Positions 34,507 through 43,455 of a stretch of 64,000 nucleotides of DNA are shown piece after piece. This DNA comes from Microbacterium paraoxydans (lineage in GTDB: Bacteria > Actinomycetota > Actinomycetes > Actinomycetales > Microbacteriaceae): assembly GCF_019056515.1 (NCBI RefSeq), contig NZ_CP064873.1, positions 3,286,001 through 3,350,000 on the forward strand, given 5' to 3'. Each line of letters starts with the position of its first letter. The stretch's first letter is position 1. The position numbers were made by a program, and so were the translations under genes. The notes below the pieces were generated by a model. The model was not told the origin of the DNA and did no database searches. It saw only the letters and a list, made by a program, of their open reading frames with translations.

Positions 34507-35189
34507 GGACGGGCCTCGGCGAGACTCCGCGCAAACCACGACGTGATGGTGGCCGGATGGGTGATGGCCGTGCCGACGCACACGGCGTAGGCCCCCGCGG
34601 CGATCGCGGCGGCGGCGTGCGCCGGGGTGTGGATGCGCCCTTCCGCGACGATCGGGCGCGTGCAGCGTGCCGCGATGAGGCCGATGAGCTCGAGGTCGGG
34701 GCCGTCGCCCTTCGGACGCTCCCCGGTGTAGCCGGACAGGGTCGTGCCGAGGATGTCGGCGCCCGCGGCTTCGGCGGCGATCGCGTCGTCGAGCGAACCG
34801 CAGTCAGCCATGATGAGCGCGTCGGAATGCGCGCGCAGCCCGACGATGGTCTCCGCGAGGGTCCGGCCGTCGGGCCGCGGGCGTCGGGTGCCGTCGATCG
34901 CCACGATGTCGGCGCCCGCGTCGGCGACGGCCACGGCATGCTCCAGCGTCGGCGTGATGAAGACGTCGGCATCGCCGTCCTTCCACAGTCCGATGATCGG
35001 CACCGCGAGGTCCGCGACCGCGCGGATGTCGTCGATCCCCTGCACGCGGATCCCGGCGGCACCGCCGACGAGGGCGGCGTCGGCGACCTGCGCCATGGTC
35101 CGCGGGTCGCGCATCGCCTCCCCGGGGTAGGCCTGACAGGAGACGATCAGGCCGCCGCGCAGGCGTTCGAGGATGGGGGTCGGTGTCAT
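34503..35189 (-). CDS. nanE: N-acetylmannosamine-6-phosphate 2-epimerase
   Basis: A 228-residue TIM barrel with the NanE pattern: [74 protein letters not shown] and [11 protein letters not shown]. It converts ManNAc-6-P to GlcNAc-6-P, the step after NanK. It overlaps nanK and the DUF4862 gene by 4 nt on either side, so it is tightly coupled. Confidence 0.93.
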   Translation of the reverse strand: MTPTPILERLRGGLIVSCQAYPGEAMRDPRTMAQVADAALVGGAAGIRVQGIDDIRAVADLAVPIIGLWKDGDADVFITPTLEHAVAVADAGADIVAIDGTRRPRPDGRTLAETIVGLRAHSDALIMADCGSLDDAIAAEAAGADILGTTLSGYTGERPKGDGPDLELIGLIAARCTRPIVAEGRIHTPAHAAAAIAAGAYAVCVGTAITHPATITSWFARSLAEARP

Positions 35190-36118
35190 GGTCGCCTCCA
35201 GGCGGATGCCGCGGCTCCTCGCAGCGGCGCGTCGTCGCCGAGGGTTCCCGGCAGGATGGGGGTGTCGTGCAGGGCGTCGATGGCGTCCGCGTGGAAGGTC
35301 GCACGCAGGGAGTCCCACCACAGCTCGCCGATGCGCGGCACGCCGCCGGTGACGACGATCCGCTCCGGGTCGAGGAGGGTCGCGGCTCCCGCGAGCGCGC
35401 GGCCGACGGCGGCGGCGGAGTCCTGGATGGCGCGGGCGGCGAGCGGGTCCCCCGCGCCGGCCGCGACGGCGACCCCGCGCGCATCGCGCAGCGCCGGGTC
35501 GCCGCCGAGCGAGAGGTAGTGCCGGTGCAGGCCGATGCCGGAGCCGAGGGCTTCGAGGTGTCCGTTCCGCCCGCAGGGACAGCGGAGGTGCGCGGCACCC
35601 GGGATCGGGAGATGCGCGAGCTCGCCCGCCACGTGATGGGCGCCGCGCACCGGACGGCCGTCGAGGATGACGCCCGCGCCGACGCCGGTGCCGACGGCGA
35701 CGACGAGGGCGCTCGCGGCTCCGGCGGCGGCTCCGTGCCGGTGCTCCCCCGCGGCGTGCGCGTCGACGTCGTTCTGCACGGCGACCGGCGCATCGGCGGG
35801 GAGGCGATCCGCAAGGGCTTCCCGGATCAGGGCGGCCAGCGGGGTGCCCGGCCAGTCGGCGAAGGTATCGGTGGCCGACACGATCGTCCCCGTCCGCGCG
35901 TCGACCACGCCCGCGGTGCCGATGCCGACGCCCGCCAGCGCGGACTCCTCGTCGAGCAGTTCCTCCGCGAGCGCGGCGACGGTCGCCACGACGGCGGCGG
36001 GTCCCGCGCTCGCGGGGGTCGGCGCCGCGGCGGTGCGCAGCAGCGCGTCCGCCCGATCGGCGAGCGCCGCGGCCGTCTTGGTGCCGCCGATGTCGACGGC
36101 GAGGACGACCTCGCGCAT
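35186..36118 (-). CDS. nanK: N-acetylmannosamine kinase (ROK family)
   Basis: A 310-residue ROK-fold sugar kinase: phosphate loop AVDIGGTKTAAALAD, VQNDVDAHAAGE with the catalytic Asp, VAVGTGVGAGVILDG and the ROK zinc region GELAHLPIPGAAHLRCPCGRNG. In that region the usual GC after CGxxG reads GH, an altered zinc ligand. The ManNAc assignment comes from its place between nanA and nanE; ROK kinases cannot be separated by sequence alone. Confidence 0.88.
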   Translation of the reverse strand: MREVVLAVDIGGTKTAAALADRADALLRTAAAPTPASAGPAAVVATVAALAEELLDEESALAGVGIGTAGVVDARTGTIVSATDTFADWPGTPLAALIREALADRLPADAPVAVQNDVDAHAAGEHRHGAAAGAASALVVAVGTGVGAGVILDGRPVRGAHHVAGELAHLPIPGAAHLRCPCGRNGHLEALGSGIGLHRHYLSLGGDPALRDARGVAVAAGAGDPLAARAIQDSAAAVGRALAGAATLLDPERIVVTGGVPRIGELWWDSLRATFHADAIDALHDTPILPGTLGDDAPLRGAAASAWRRP

Positions 36119-37062
36119 CAGACGGCGACCGGAAGCAGACCGAGCTCGTCGAGGATCGTGCGGATGCCGGCGACGGCCTCCGGGGAGAGCGACTCCACCG
36201 TGTCGGCCATCGCCGCGTGGTCGATGATGCCGCGCGCGTGCATCGCCGCCTTGAACGCGCCGACGCCGGTGGCGTCGCCGGACAGCCCCTGCGGCTGGAA
36301 CACGATGTCGAAGAGCCGGTTGATGCGCTCCTGCTCGGCCCGGGCGGTCGCCCAGTCACCGCGCTGCGCGGCCTCCCAGAGGCGCACGTAGCCCGCGGCC
36401 TCCACGTTCGCCAGGCCCGGGACGACCCCGGCGGCACCGACGAGGGCCATCGCGTCGACCACGACCTCGTGCCCGGTGAGCAGCTGCAGCGGGCGACCGG
36501 CGGCCTCGTTCGCCGCGATCAGTCGGCGGAATCCGACGTCGTCGCCGGAGGAATCCTTCACCCCCTGGATGACGCCCTCCCGGCCGAGCTGCACGAGCAG
36601 GTCGATGCCGAGCTTGGAGTGCACCCGCACCGGCACGTCGTAGGCCCAGAGCGGCACGTCGATCGCGGCGGCGATCGTCCGGAAGTGCGCGGCGACCTCG
36701 GCCGGGGAGTTCAGCGTGTACAGCGGCGCGGTGGTCACGATCGCCTGCGCGCCCGCGGCGACGAGCCGGCGGGCGGTCTCGATGATGCGCGGGGCCGTGA
36801 GCTCGATCGCGCCGGCGATGACGGGCACGCGTCCGGCGTTCGCGGCGACGATGGTCTGCAGCAACTCGACGCGCTGGTCGTCCGTGAAGTACGCCGTCTC
36901 CCCGGTGGAGCCGAGCGCGAACAGTCCGGAGACGCCCTCCCCGATCAGGCGCTCGACCAGGCGGGTGAGCGACGCGTGGTCGATCGTCCCGTCGGGGAGC
37001 AGCGGGGTGGCGACCGGCGGGACGACGCCGGAGAACGACAGGGCGGGAGCGGGGGAAGGCAT
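36118..37062 (-). CDS. nanA: N-acetylneuraminate lyase (DapA/NanA family aldolase)
   Basis: A 314-residue class I aldolase of the DHDPS/NAL family: VPPVATPLLPDG, LGSTGETAYFT (the GSTGE carboxylate loop), VTTAPLYTLNSP with the active Tyr, and the Schiff-base Lys in VIQGVKDSSGDD (about residue 170). Sialic-acid lyase is preferred over dihydrodipicolinate synthase because nanK and nanE follow with overlaps of 1 and 4 nt. It lies 15 nt after the last transporter gene. Confidence 0.88.
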   Translation of the reverse strand: MPSPAPALSFSGVVPPVATPLLPDGTIDHASLTRLVERLIGEGVSGLFALGSTGETAYFTDDQRVELLQTIVAANAGRVPVIAGAIELTAPRIIETARRLVAAGAQAIVTTAPLYTLNSPAEVAAHFRTIAAAIDVPLWAYDVPVRVHSKLGIDLLVQLGREGVIQGVKDSSGDDVGFRRLIAANEAAGRPLQLLTGHEVVVDAMALVGAAGVVPGLANVEAAGYVRLWEAAQRGDWATARAEQERINRLFDIVFQPQGLSGDATGVGAFKAAMHARGIIDHAAMADTVESLSPEAVAGIRTILDELGLLPVAV

Positions 37063-37077
37063 AGGTGTTCCGTCTTT

Positions 37078-37878
37078 TCAGTGGTGGGGTTCGAGCAGCG
37101 AGGGCGCGGCGCCCAGCAGCGTGCGGGTGTAGGGGTCGGCGGGGGCGTCGAAGACCCGGGCGGCGTCGCCGTGCTCGACGACGCGGCCCTTGTTCATCAC
37201 CGCGATCTCGTCGGAGAGGTAGCGGACGGTCTGGATGTCGTGGGAGATGAAGACCATGCCGAGCCCGAGCTGCTGCTTCAGGTCGGTCAGCAGGTTCAGG
37301 ATCTGCGCGCGCACGGAGACGTCGAGGGCCGAGGTCGGCTCGTCCGCCACGATGACCTGGGGGTCGAGGACGAGGGCCCTGGCGATCGCGACGCGCTGCC
37401 GCTGGCCGCCGGAGAGCTGGCTGGGCAGCGCCTCCAGCGCCGACGACGGCAGCCCCACGAGCCCGATGAGGTCGCGCACCTTGCGCTCCCGGCTCGCCGG
37501 GGAGCCGAGGCGATGCACCTGCAGCGGATCCAGCAGCGCGTCCCGCACAGTCATGCGGGCGTTCAGAGCCGTCGCCGGGTCCTGGAAGACCACGGAGAGG
37601 ATGCGCCCCAGGCGCTTGCGCACCGCGGGGGTGAAGGAGCGCACCGTCTCCCCGTCGAAGACGACCTGACCGCTCGTGGGCTTCTCGAGGCCGATCAGCA
37701 CCTTCGCGGAGGTGGACTTGCCCGAGCCGGACTCGCCCACGATGCCCAGCGTCTGTCCGCGGCGGACCGTGAGCGAGACCCCGGCGAGCGCGTCGACGTA
37801 GTGCGGGCGGAACAACGACGAGCTGCGGGCCCGGTAGCGGACGCGCACGTCCTGCAGCTGGATGACGGGTTCGCTCAT
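37078..37878 (-). CDS. ABC transporter ATP-binding protein (oligopeptide/sialic-acid type, DppF-like)
   Basis: A 266-residue ATPase: Walker A GESGSGKSTSAK, Q-loop VFQDPATALN, signature LSGGQRQRVAIARAL, Walker B VIVADEPTSALD and H-loop FISHDIQ. The C-terminal GDAARVFDAPADPYTRTLL tail is typical of the DppF/OppF subfamily. It overlaps the fused permease-ATPase gene by 4 nt. It supplies the second nucleotide-binding domain of the transporter. Confidence 0.9.
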   Translation of the reverse strand: MSEPVIQLQDVRVRYRARSSSLFRPHYVDALAGVSLTVRRGQTLGIVGESGSGKSTSAKVLIGLEKPTSGQVVFDGETVRSFTPAVRKRLGRILSVVFQDPATALNARMTVRDALLDPLQVHRLGSPASRERKVRDLIGLVGLPSSALEALPSQLSGGQRQRVAIARALVLDPQVIVADEPTSALDVSVRAQILNLLTDLKQQLGLGMVFISHDIQTVRYLSDEIAVMNKGRVVEHGDAARVFDAPADPYTRTLLGAAPSLLEPHH

Positions 37879-39926
37879 CGTCCTGCTCCGATCGGTTCGA
37901 CGGGCGCATCGTCGGGATGCGCGGAGTAGTAGTGCTCGGTGCCGTCGATGTGCCGCCGCACGGGTTCCACTCCGGCGTACCGGGCGGGTTCCGCGGAGCG
38001 CGGCGCGAAGCGGTCGCCCTGCGGGAAGTCCCGCGGGGAGGGGACGACACCGGACACCTGGTGCAGGCGGTCGGAGCCGGCCTCGATCGAGAGCACCGCC
38101 CCGAGCAGGCCCTGGGTGTACTCGTGGACGGGCTGCGTGAGCACCTCGCGGGTGGTGCCCTGCTCCACGACCTGGCCCGCGTACATCACGGTTATCCGGT
38201 GCGAGAGCTCGGCGACGAGGGCGAGGTCGTGCGAGACGAACACCAGTGCGAACCCGAGCTCGCGCTGCAGCCGCATGAGCAGCTCCACGACCTGCGCCTG
38301 CACTGTCACGTCGAGGGCCGTGGTGGGCTCGTCGGCGATCACCAGCCGCGGGTCGCGGGTCAGGGCCATCGCGATGAGCACGCGCTGCCGCTGGCCGCCC
38401 GAGAGCTCATGCGGGTACGAGGCGAGCGTGCGCTTCGGATCGAGACCGACGAGCTCCAGCAGCTCCTCGGCCGTGCGAGTGCCGCCGCGGGAGGTGAGCT
38501 GCTTCATCTGCGCGCGGATCAACATCGCGGGGTTCAGCGAGCTCAGGGCGTCCTGGTAGATCATCGCGATGTCGTGTCCGCGCAGCGCGTTGCGCTCCTT
38601 CGGCGTCATCCGCAGCAGATCCTTCCCGTCGAACAGGATGCGCCCGCGGATGTCGGCCTTCGGATCGAGCAGCCCCATGATCGCCAGCGAGGTGATGGAC
38701 TTGCCGCACCCCGACTCCCCCACGAGCGACATGGTCTCGCCGGGGCGCACGGTGAAGCTGACGTGGTCGACCACGTCGACGTCGCCGTGGCGCGGGAAGG
38801 AGATGCACAGGTCCTGCACCTCGAGCAGCGGCGTGGCGTCTCCCGTGTAGACCAGGCGATCGGTAGGGGAGAGTTCGCGGACGCGCAGCTCGGCGAGGCG
38901 CTCCGCCAGCGGCATCGTCTCCGCGGTGGGCACGAGCACGTCGGGCACACCGCTGGGCACCGAGAGGTTGACCGCGGTATCGACCGTCGGGATGACGTGG
39001 GTGTCGTCCGGGGCGGCGGCCTCCTCCAGGTCGTGCGTCGACTCCTCCGTGTTCGCGGCGTCGGCCGTGATCTTCCTGGCGCGCGGCGAGACCATGGCGT
39101 CGGTCATCCCCTCGGACAGGATGTTGAGGCACAGCACCGTGATCATGATGAGGATGCCGGGGAAGAAGGTCGCCCACCAGGCTCCGCTCATGAGCAGGTT
39201 GCGCCCCGCGGCGATCACGTTGCCCCAGGACGGCTCGGGGTCCGGCACACCGGCCTGGAGGAAGGACAGCGAGGCCTCGAACACGATCGCGTCGGCGACG
39301 AGCACCGTGGCGAAGACGAGCACGGGTGCCATGGCGTTGCGGGCGACGTGCCGCACGATGATCCGCGGGGTCCCCGCGCCCATCACGCGGACGGCCGAGA
39401 CGTAGTCCTCGCCGTACTGGTCGAGGATGTTCGCGCGGACGATGCGGGTCAGCTGCGGCACGTAGAGGAATGCGATCGTGAGCACGAGCACCGGCAGCGA
39501 CTTGCCGAACACCGCCACGAACACCGCGGCGAGCGCGATGCCGGGGAACGACATGATCACGTCCATGACGCGCATGAGGGTCTCGGAGATCCACTTCGGC
39601 GCGGTCGCGGCGATCGTGCCCAGCACGCAGGCGACGGCGAGGGCGACGAGGGTGGCCCCGAGCCCGATCACGAGGGAGTAGCGGGCCCCGTAGACCAGTC
39701 GGGAGAAGATGTCGCGGCCCTGCCTGTCGGTGCCGAACCAGTGCTCCCCGCTCGGCGGCTGCACCGGCGGGCCGGAGGCGAGCGGGTCGTACGGCGAGAT
39801 CAGCGGAGCGAGGATCGCGGCGAGCGCGATGATCGCGAGCACGGCGAGGCAGATGATCGAGCCGAGGGAGAGACGGCCCCAGCGGAGGCCGGGGACGGAG
39901 AGCCGTTCCGTGAGTCTGCGTCGCAT
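37875..39926 (-). CDS. Fused ABC permease-ATPase (DppC-DppD fusion) for sialic-acid/oligopeptide-type uptake
   Basis: A 683-residue fusion. Residues ~1-290 are a DppC-like permease (first helix at 25-45; GEHWFGTDRQGRDIFSRLVYG; EAA loop YVSAVRVMGAGTPRII). A ~75-residue acidic linker follows, then residues ~365-640 form a DppD-like ATPase with GESGCGKSITSLAI, LSGGQRQRVLIAMAL and VIADEPTTALD, and the QPVHEYTQGLLGAV tail. There is no stop or frameshift between the domains, so it appears genuine. It lies 1 nt after the permease. Sialic-acid transporters of Corynebacterium have a comparable layout (recollection). Confidence 0.9.
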   Translation of the reverse strand: MRRRLTERLSVPGLRWGRLSLGSIICLAVLAIIALAAILAPLISPYDPLASGPPVQPPSGEHWFGTDRQGRDIFSRLVYGARYSLVIGLGATLVALAVACVLGTIAATAPKWISETLMRVMDVIMSFPGIALAAVFVAVFGKSLPVLVLTIAFLYVPQLTRIVRANILDQYGEDYVSAVRVMGAGTPRIIVRHVARNAMAPVLVFATVLVADAIVFEASLSFLQAGVPDPEPSWGNVIAAGRNLLMSGAWWATFFPGILIMITVLCLNILSEGMTDAMVSPRARKITADAANTEESTHDLEEAAAPDDTHVIPTVDTAVNLSVPSGVPDVLVPTAETMPLAERLAELRVRELSPTDRLVYTGDATPLLEVQDLCISFPRHGDVDVVDHVSFTVRPGETMSLVGESGCGKSITSLAIMGLLDPKADIRGRILFDGKDLLRMTPKERNALRGHDIAMIYQDALSSLNPAMLIRAQMKQLTSRGGTRTAEELLELVGLDPKRTLASYPHELSGGQRQRVLIAMALTRDPRLVIADEPTTALDVTVQAQVVELLMRLQRELGFALVFVSHDLALVAELSHRITVMYAGQVVEQGTTREVLTQPVHEYTQGLLGAVLSIEAGSDRLHQVSGVVPSPRDFPQGDRFAPRSAEPARYAGVEPVRRHIDGTEHYYSAHPDDAPVEPIGAGR

Positions 39927-39927
39927 G

Positions 39928-40884
39928 TCACACCGCCCGGATTCGAGGATTGATGAGCACGTACAGGAGGTCGACGATGATGTTGATCACGACGAACGCG
40001 AGCGCGACCGCGAGCGTCACGCCCTGCACGAGGTTGGGTTCGTTGTTGGTGACCCCGTTGAGGATGAGGGTGCCCATCCCGGGGATCGCGAAGATGATCT
40101 CGATCACCACGGCGCCGCCGAGCAGGTACCCGATGCGGAGACCGAGCACGGTCACGGGGGTGATCAGCGCGTTGCGCAGCACGTTGCGGCCGACGACGAT
40201 CACCCGCGGGATCCCGGCGCCGAGGGCGGTGCGCACGTAGTCGCGGTCGAGCTCCTCGACCATCGAGGTGCGCACGACCCGGGAGAGCTGCCCGATCACG
40301 GGCACGGCGAGCGCGACCGCGGGAAGGGTCATCCGGGCGAGCCACCCGGACGGGTCGTCGGCGAAGGCCGGCAGCGGGCCCGAGGCCGGCAGCACGCCGA
40401 GCGCCAGGGTGAACACCTGGATGAGGAGGATCGCGAGCCAGAAGGAGGGCGTGGACAGCGCGGCGACGCCGAAGACGCGGATGACCTGGTCGGGCCAGCG
40501 GTCGCGGTAGACCGCGGCGAGGACGCCGATCACGAACGCCACGACCACCGCGATCGCCAGCCCGAGGAAGGTCAGGGCCAGCGTCACCGGGAAGGCCCTG
40601 GCGACCTCGTCGACCACGGGCAGGCTGCGGGCGGAGTAGGTGCCCAGGTCGCCCTGGACGAGGCCGAACAGGAAGTTCACGTAGCGGACGAACAGCGGGA
40701 GGTTCAGTCCGTGGTCTTCGCGGTACGCCTCCAGCGCTTCGGGGGAGGCGGTCTCGCCGAGCGCGGTGCGTGCCGGGTCGACGGGCGAGAAGGACATCAC
40801 GAAGAAGACCAGGAACGTGATGCCGAGGATCATCAGCGGCAACTGCAGCAGTCGCCGGCCGACGAGGCGGAGCGTGTGGGACAC
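39928..40884 (-). CDS. ABC transporter permease (DppB-like)
   Basis: A 318-residue permease with six helices: LLQLPLMILGITFLVFFVMSF at the N-terminus, DLGTYSARSLPVVDEV, and the EAA loop DYVRTALGAGIPRVIVVGRNVLRNA. It is one half of the channel, partnered by the permease half of the fused gene. It is separated from the binding-protein gene by a strong GC hairpin that may reduce read-through. Confidence 0.9.
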   Translation of the reverse strand: MSHTLRLVGRRLLQLPLMILGITFLVFFVMSFSPVDPARTALGETASPEALEAYREDHGLNLPLFVRYVNFLFGLVQGDLGTYSARSLPVVDEVARAFPVTLALTFLGLAIAVVVAFVIGVLAAVYRDRWPDQVIRVFGVAALSTPSFWLAILLIQVFTLALGVLPASGPLPAFADDPSGWLARMTLPAVALAVPVIGQLSRVVRTSMVEELDRDYVRTALGAGIPRVIVVGRNVLRNALITPVTVLGLRIGYLLGGAVVIEIIFAIPGMGTLILNGVTNNEPNLVQGVTLAVALAFVVINIIVDLLYVLINPRIRAV

Positions 40885-40909
40885 GTGCCGCTCCTTCCGG
40901 GGGTGGGGT

Positions 40910-40946
40910 GGCGGGGGCGCGCTCTTCGGGCGAGCGCGCCCCCGCC
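40910..40946. terminator. Intercistronic GC-rich hairpin between binding protein and permeases
   Basis: GGCGGGGGCGCGCTC (40910-40924) pairs perfectly with 40932-40946 over a TTCGGGC loop. Lying in the 76-nt gap after the solute-binding-protein stop, it may act as a partial terminator or 3' stabiliser, giving more binding protein than permease, as in many ABC operons. There is no U tract. Confidence 0.7.
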
Positions 40947-40960
40947 CTGTCGGGCAGGTG

Positions 40961-42556
40961 CTACTTCGCGGCCACGCCGACGTCGAGGAACGACAGTCCG
41001 GTCGTGGGGACCGGCTGGAAGCCGACCAGCTCCTGCGAGCTCCAGGCGGTGGGCAGCTTGCGGTGGAACAGCGGGTACAGCACGGCCTGGTCGGAGATCA
41101 GGTCGTACGCCTGGTTCCAGGACTCCTGCTGCTCCTCGCCCTCCTGGGTGACGGCGGTGTCGAGCAGCGTGCGCAGCTCGGCGTACTCCGGGGAGTCGGC
41201 CCAGGCGGTGCGCGTCTGGGTCCAGACGTTCTCGCCGTACCACCAGTTCATGAGCAGGTCGGGGTCCACGCCGAACACCGACGGGTCACCGGGGGCGATG
41301 GCGACGGTGTAGTCGCCGGAGTCGACCTTCTCGTACATCGACGCCGACTGGCTGATGTCGAGGGTGGTGTCGATGCCGATCGCGTCGAGGGACTCCTTGA
41401 TGAGCGGGGCCACCTCCTTCACCCATCCGGTGTCGGTCATGCGCAGCGTGATCGCGAGGTCGGAGACCCCGGCCTCCGCCAGCAGCTCCTCCGCCTTCTC
41501 CGGGTCGTACGAATAGACCGTGGAGGCCTCGTGGTAGTTCGGGTAGTCCTCGGGAAGGAACGACGTGGCCGGGGTGGCGTTGCCGAGCATGCCGGTCTCG
41601 ATGATCTTGTCCATGTCGAGCGCGTAGTGCAGGGCCTGGCGGACGCGGACGTCGTCGAACGGCTCGGCCTTCGTGTTGAACATCATGAAGAGGAGGCCGA
41701 ACGACTGCACGCTCTCGACCTCGGCCGAGGCGGCCAGCCCGTCGGCGTCGATGTAGGGCACGTCCTCGATCGCCTGCACCGTGCCGGTCGACATCGCGGT
41801 GACGCGGGCGGAGGCGTCGGCGAGGAGGTTCCAGTTCATGCCCGCGGCGAGCGCGGGACGCGGGCCGTTGTAGTCGTCGTACCGCTCGAAGACGATCTTG
41901 TCCTCGGGAACGGCGGAGACGAGCGCGTACGGACCGGAGCCGATCGGGTTCGCGCCGAACTCCTCGGGATCGGCCTCGACCACGGCCTTCGGCACGATCT
42001 TGACGACGCCGAGACGGTCGTCGATGAGGGAGAACGGGTAGTCGGTGGTGATCCGGACGGTGTCCTCGTCGACGGCCGTGACGGTGTCGATGAACTCGAC
42101 GAACGAGCGGAACAGGGAGTTGTTCGCGGGGTCGAGGACGCGCTCGTAGCTGAAGACCACGTCGTCGGCGGTGACCGGGTCTCCGTTCTGGAACGTCGCG
42201 CCTTCGCGGAGGTCGATGTCGTAGGTCGTCTCGTCGACCTGCGTCGGGAAGTCGGCGGCGAGGGCGGGGGCGGGCTCCTGCGTGACGGGGTCGAGGTCGA
42301 TGAGTCCCTCGAAGACGTGCCAGTTCGCCGAGACCGTCACGGCGCCGGAGGCGACCATCGGGTCGAAGCTGCCGTTCAGGGTGTACGAGATCCCGGCCTC
42401 GATGATGCCGTCCGGGTCGATGTCGCTCGCGGCGGGGCTCTCGGCGGTGCTGGCGGCGCCGCCGCCGCAGCCGGCGAGGGCGAGGGACGCGGCGACCGTG
42501 CCGGCGACCGCCATCGCGAGACGACCCGCGCGGCGGCGAGTGCTGTGTCGGTTCAT
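40961..42556 (-). CDS. ABC transporter solute-binding lipoprotein (family 5)
   Basis: A 531-residue protein with a lipoprotein signal (RRRAGRLAMAVAGTV, lipobox LALAGC, Cys about residue 30) and an SBP_bac_5 fold: VFEGLIDLDPVTQEPAPALA, DLREGATFQNGDPVTADDVVFSYERV and VRQALHYALDMDKI. It captures the solute outside the membrane. Placement at the head of the nan operon points to sialic acid rather than peptide. The divergent GntR regulator and an 18-nt palindrome lie upstream. Confidence 0.9.
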   Translation of the reverse strand: MNRHSTRRRAGRLAMAVAGTVAASLALAGCGGGAASTAESPAASDIDPDGIIEAGISYTLNGSFDPMVASGAVTVSANWHVFEGLIDLDPVTQEPAPALAADFPTQVDETTYDIDLREGATFQNGDPVTADDVVFSYERVLDPANNSLFRSFVEFIDTVTAVDEDTVRITTDYPFSLIDDRLGVVKIVPKAVVEADPEEFGANPIGSGPYALVSAVPEDKIVFERYDDYNGPRPALAAGMNWNLLADASARVTAMSTGTVQAIEDVPYIDADGLAASAEVESVQSFGLLFMMFNTKAEPFDDVRVRQALHYALDMDKIIETGMLGNATPATSFLPEDYPNYHEASTVYSYDPEKAEELLAEAGVSDLAITLRMTDTGWVKEVAPLIKESLDAIGIDTTLDISQSASMYEKVDSGDYTVAIAPGDPSVFGVDPDLLMNWWYGENVWTQTRTAWADSPEYAELRTLLDTAVTQEGEEQQESWNQAYDLISDQAVLYPLFHRKLPTAWSSQELVGFQPVPTTGLSFLDVGVAAK

Positions 42557-42591
42557 GTGTGCTCCAGGTGGTGGGGGGCGACGCCTTGAGG

Positions 42592-42609
42592 ACATCTGAC
42601 GTCTGATGT
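42592..42609. promoter_or_regulatory. Candidate GntR/FadR-type operator of the sialic-acid operon
   Basis: ACATCTGACGTCTGATGT is an almost perfect palindrome (16 of 18 symmetric, centred on GACGTC) in the 128-nt gap between the binding-protein gene and the divergent GntR regulator. It sits 36 nt upstream of the former. Position and symmetry suit a FadR-subfamily dimer that responds to a sialic-acid catabolite. Confidence 0.6.
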
Positions 42610-42684
42610 ACTCTAAACACACGTTCGACCGGATCACAAGAGTGAGAGGATCGGAGCGTTTCCGGCAGGCAGGAGAGGGACCCT

Positions 42685-43407
42685 ATGAAGTCCACCACGG
42701 GGAGGGCGTCGCGGATGCGGCGAGCCACGACGGCGGATCAGATCAAGCAGCTCATCCTCACGCGCGGACTCACCCCCGGCGACCCGCTGCCGACCGAGGC
42801 CGAGCTCTGCGAGGAGCTCGACGTGTCGCGCTCCTCGGTCCGTGAGGCGATCCGCACGCTCTCCACCCTCGACATCGTCGACGTCCGGCACGGACACGGC
42901 ACCTACGTGGGTCCGATGTCGCTGGACCCGATGGTCGAGGCGCTCGTCTTCCGGGGCGTGCTGTCCCCCGAGGGGTCGCTGCAGGCCCTGCGCGAGGTCG
43001 TCGAGGTGCGCCTCGCGCTCGACCTCTCCATGGCCGAGCGCGTGGTCGAGGCCGCTCAGGCGCAGGCGGACCCGGAGCTCGACGAGCTCGTCGCCGAGAT
43101 GGTCGACAAGGCCGGCCGCGGCGAGTACTTCCTCGACGAGGACAGGGCGTTCCACACCCGCCTCTTCGGCGCCATCGACAACCGCCTGGTCGGCCAGCTC
43201 GTCGGCGCGTTCTGGGACGTGCACACCGCCGTGCTCCCGCAGCTCGGCATCGCGCAGCCCGACGACATCCACAAGACCGCCAAGGCGCACGGCGACATGC
43301 TGGACGCCGCGCGCTCCGGCGACGTCGAGCGCTACCGCCGGGCCGTCATCGAGCACTACCAGCCGCTGCAGCGGGTGCTGGCGACCGCGGAGGACGTGCG
43401 GGCCTGA
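42685..43407 (+). CDS. GntR-family (FadR/FCD subfamily) regulator, probable NanR
   Basis: A 240-residue protein. The winged HTH covers residues ~14-75 (TADQIKQLILTRGLTPGD, VSRSSVREAIRTLSTLDIV, RHGHGTYV). The FCD ligand domain follows, with conserved metal/acid ligands in RAFHTRLFGAIDN and AKAHGDMLDAARSG. It is divergent from the nan operon, so it probably represses it and is released by a sialic-acid intermediate. FCD regulators often use a bound Zn2+ for ligand binding. Confidence 0.85.
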   Translation: MKSTTGRASRMRRATTADQIKQLILTRGLTPGDPLPTEAELCEELDVSRSSVREAIRTLSTLDIVDVRHGHGTYVGPMSLDPMVEALVFRGVLSPEGSLQALREVVEVRLALDLSMAERVVEAAQAQADPELDELVAEMVDKAGRGEYFLDEDRAFHTRLFGAIDNRLVGQLVGAFWDVHTAVLPQLGIAQPDDIHKTAKAHGDMLDAARSGDVERYRRAVIEHYQPLQRVLATAEDVRA

Positions 43408-43455
43408 GCCCGGGAGTCGGTAGTCTGACTTTCCCACCACGGAAAGAGGACCTGC

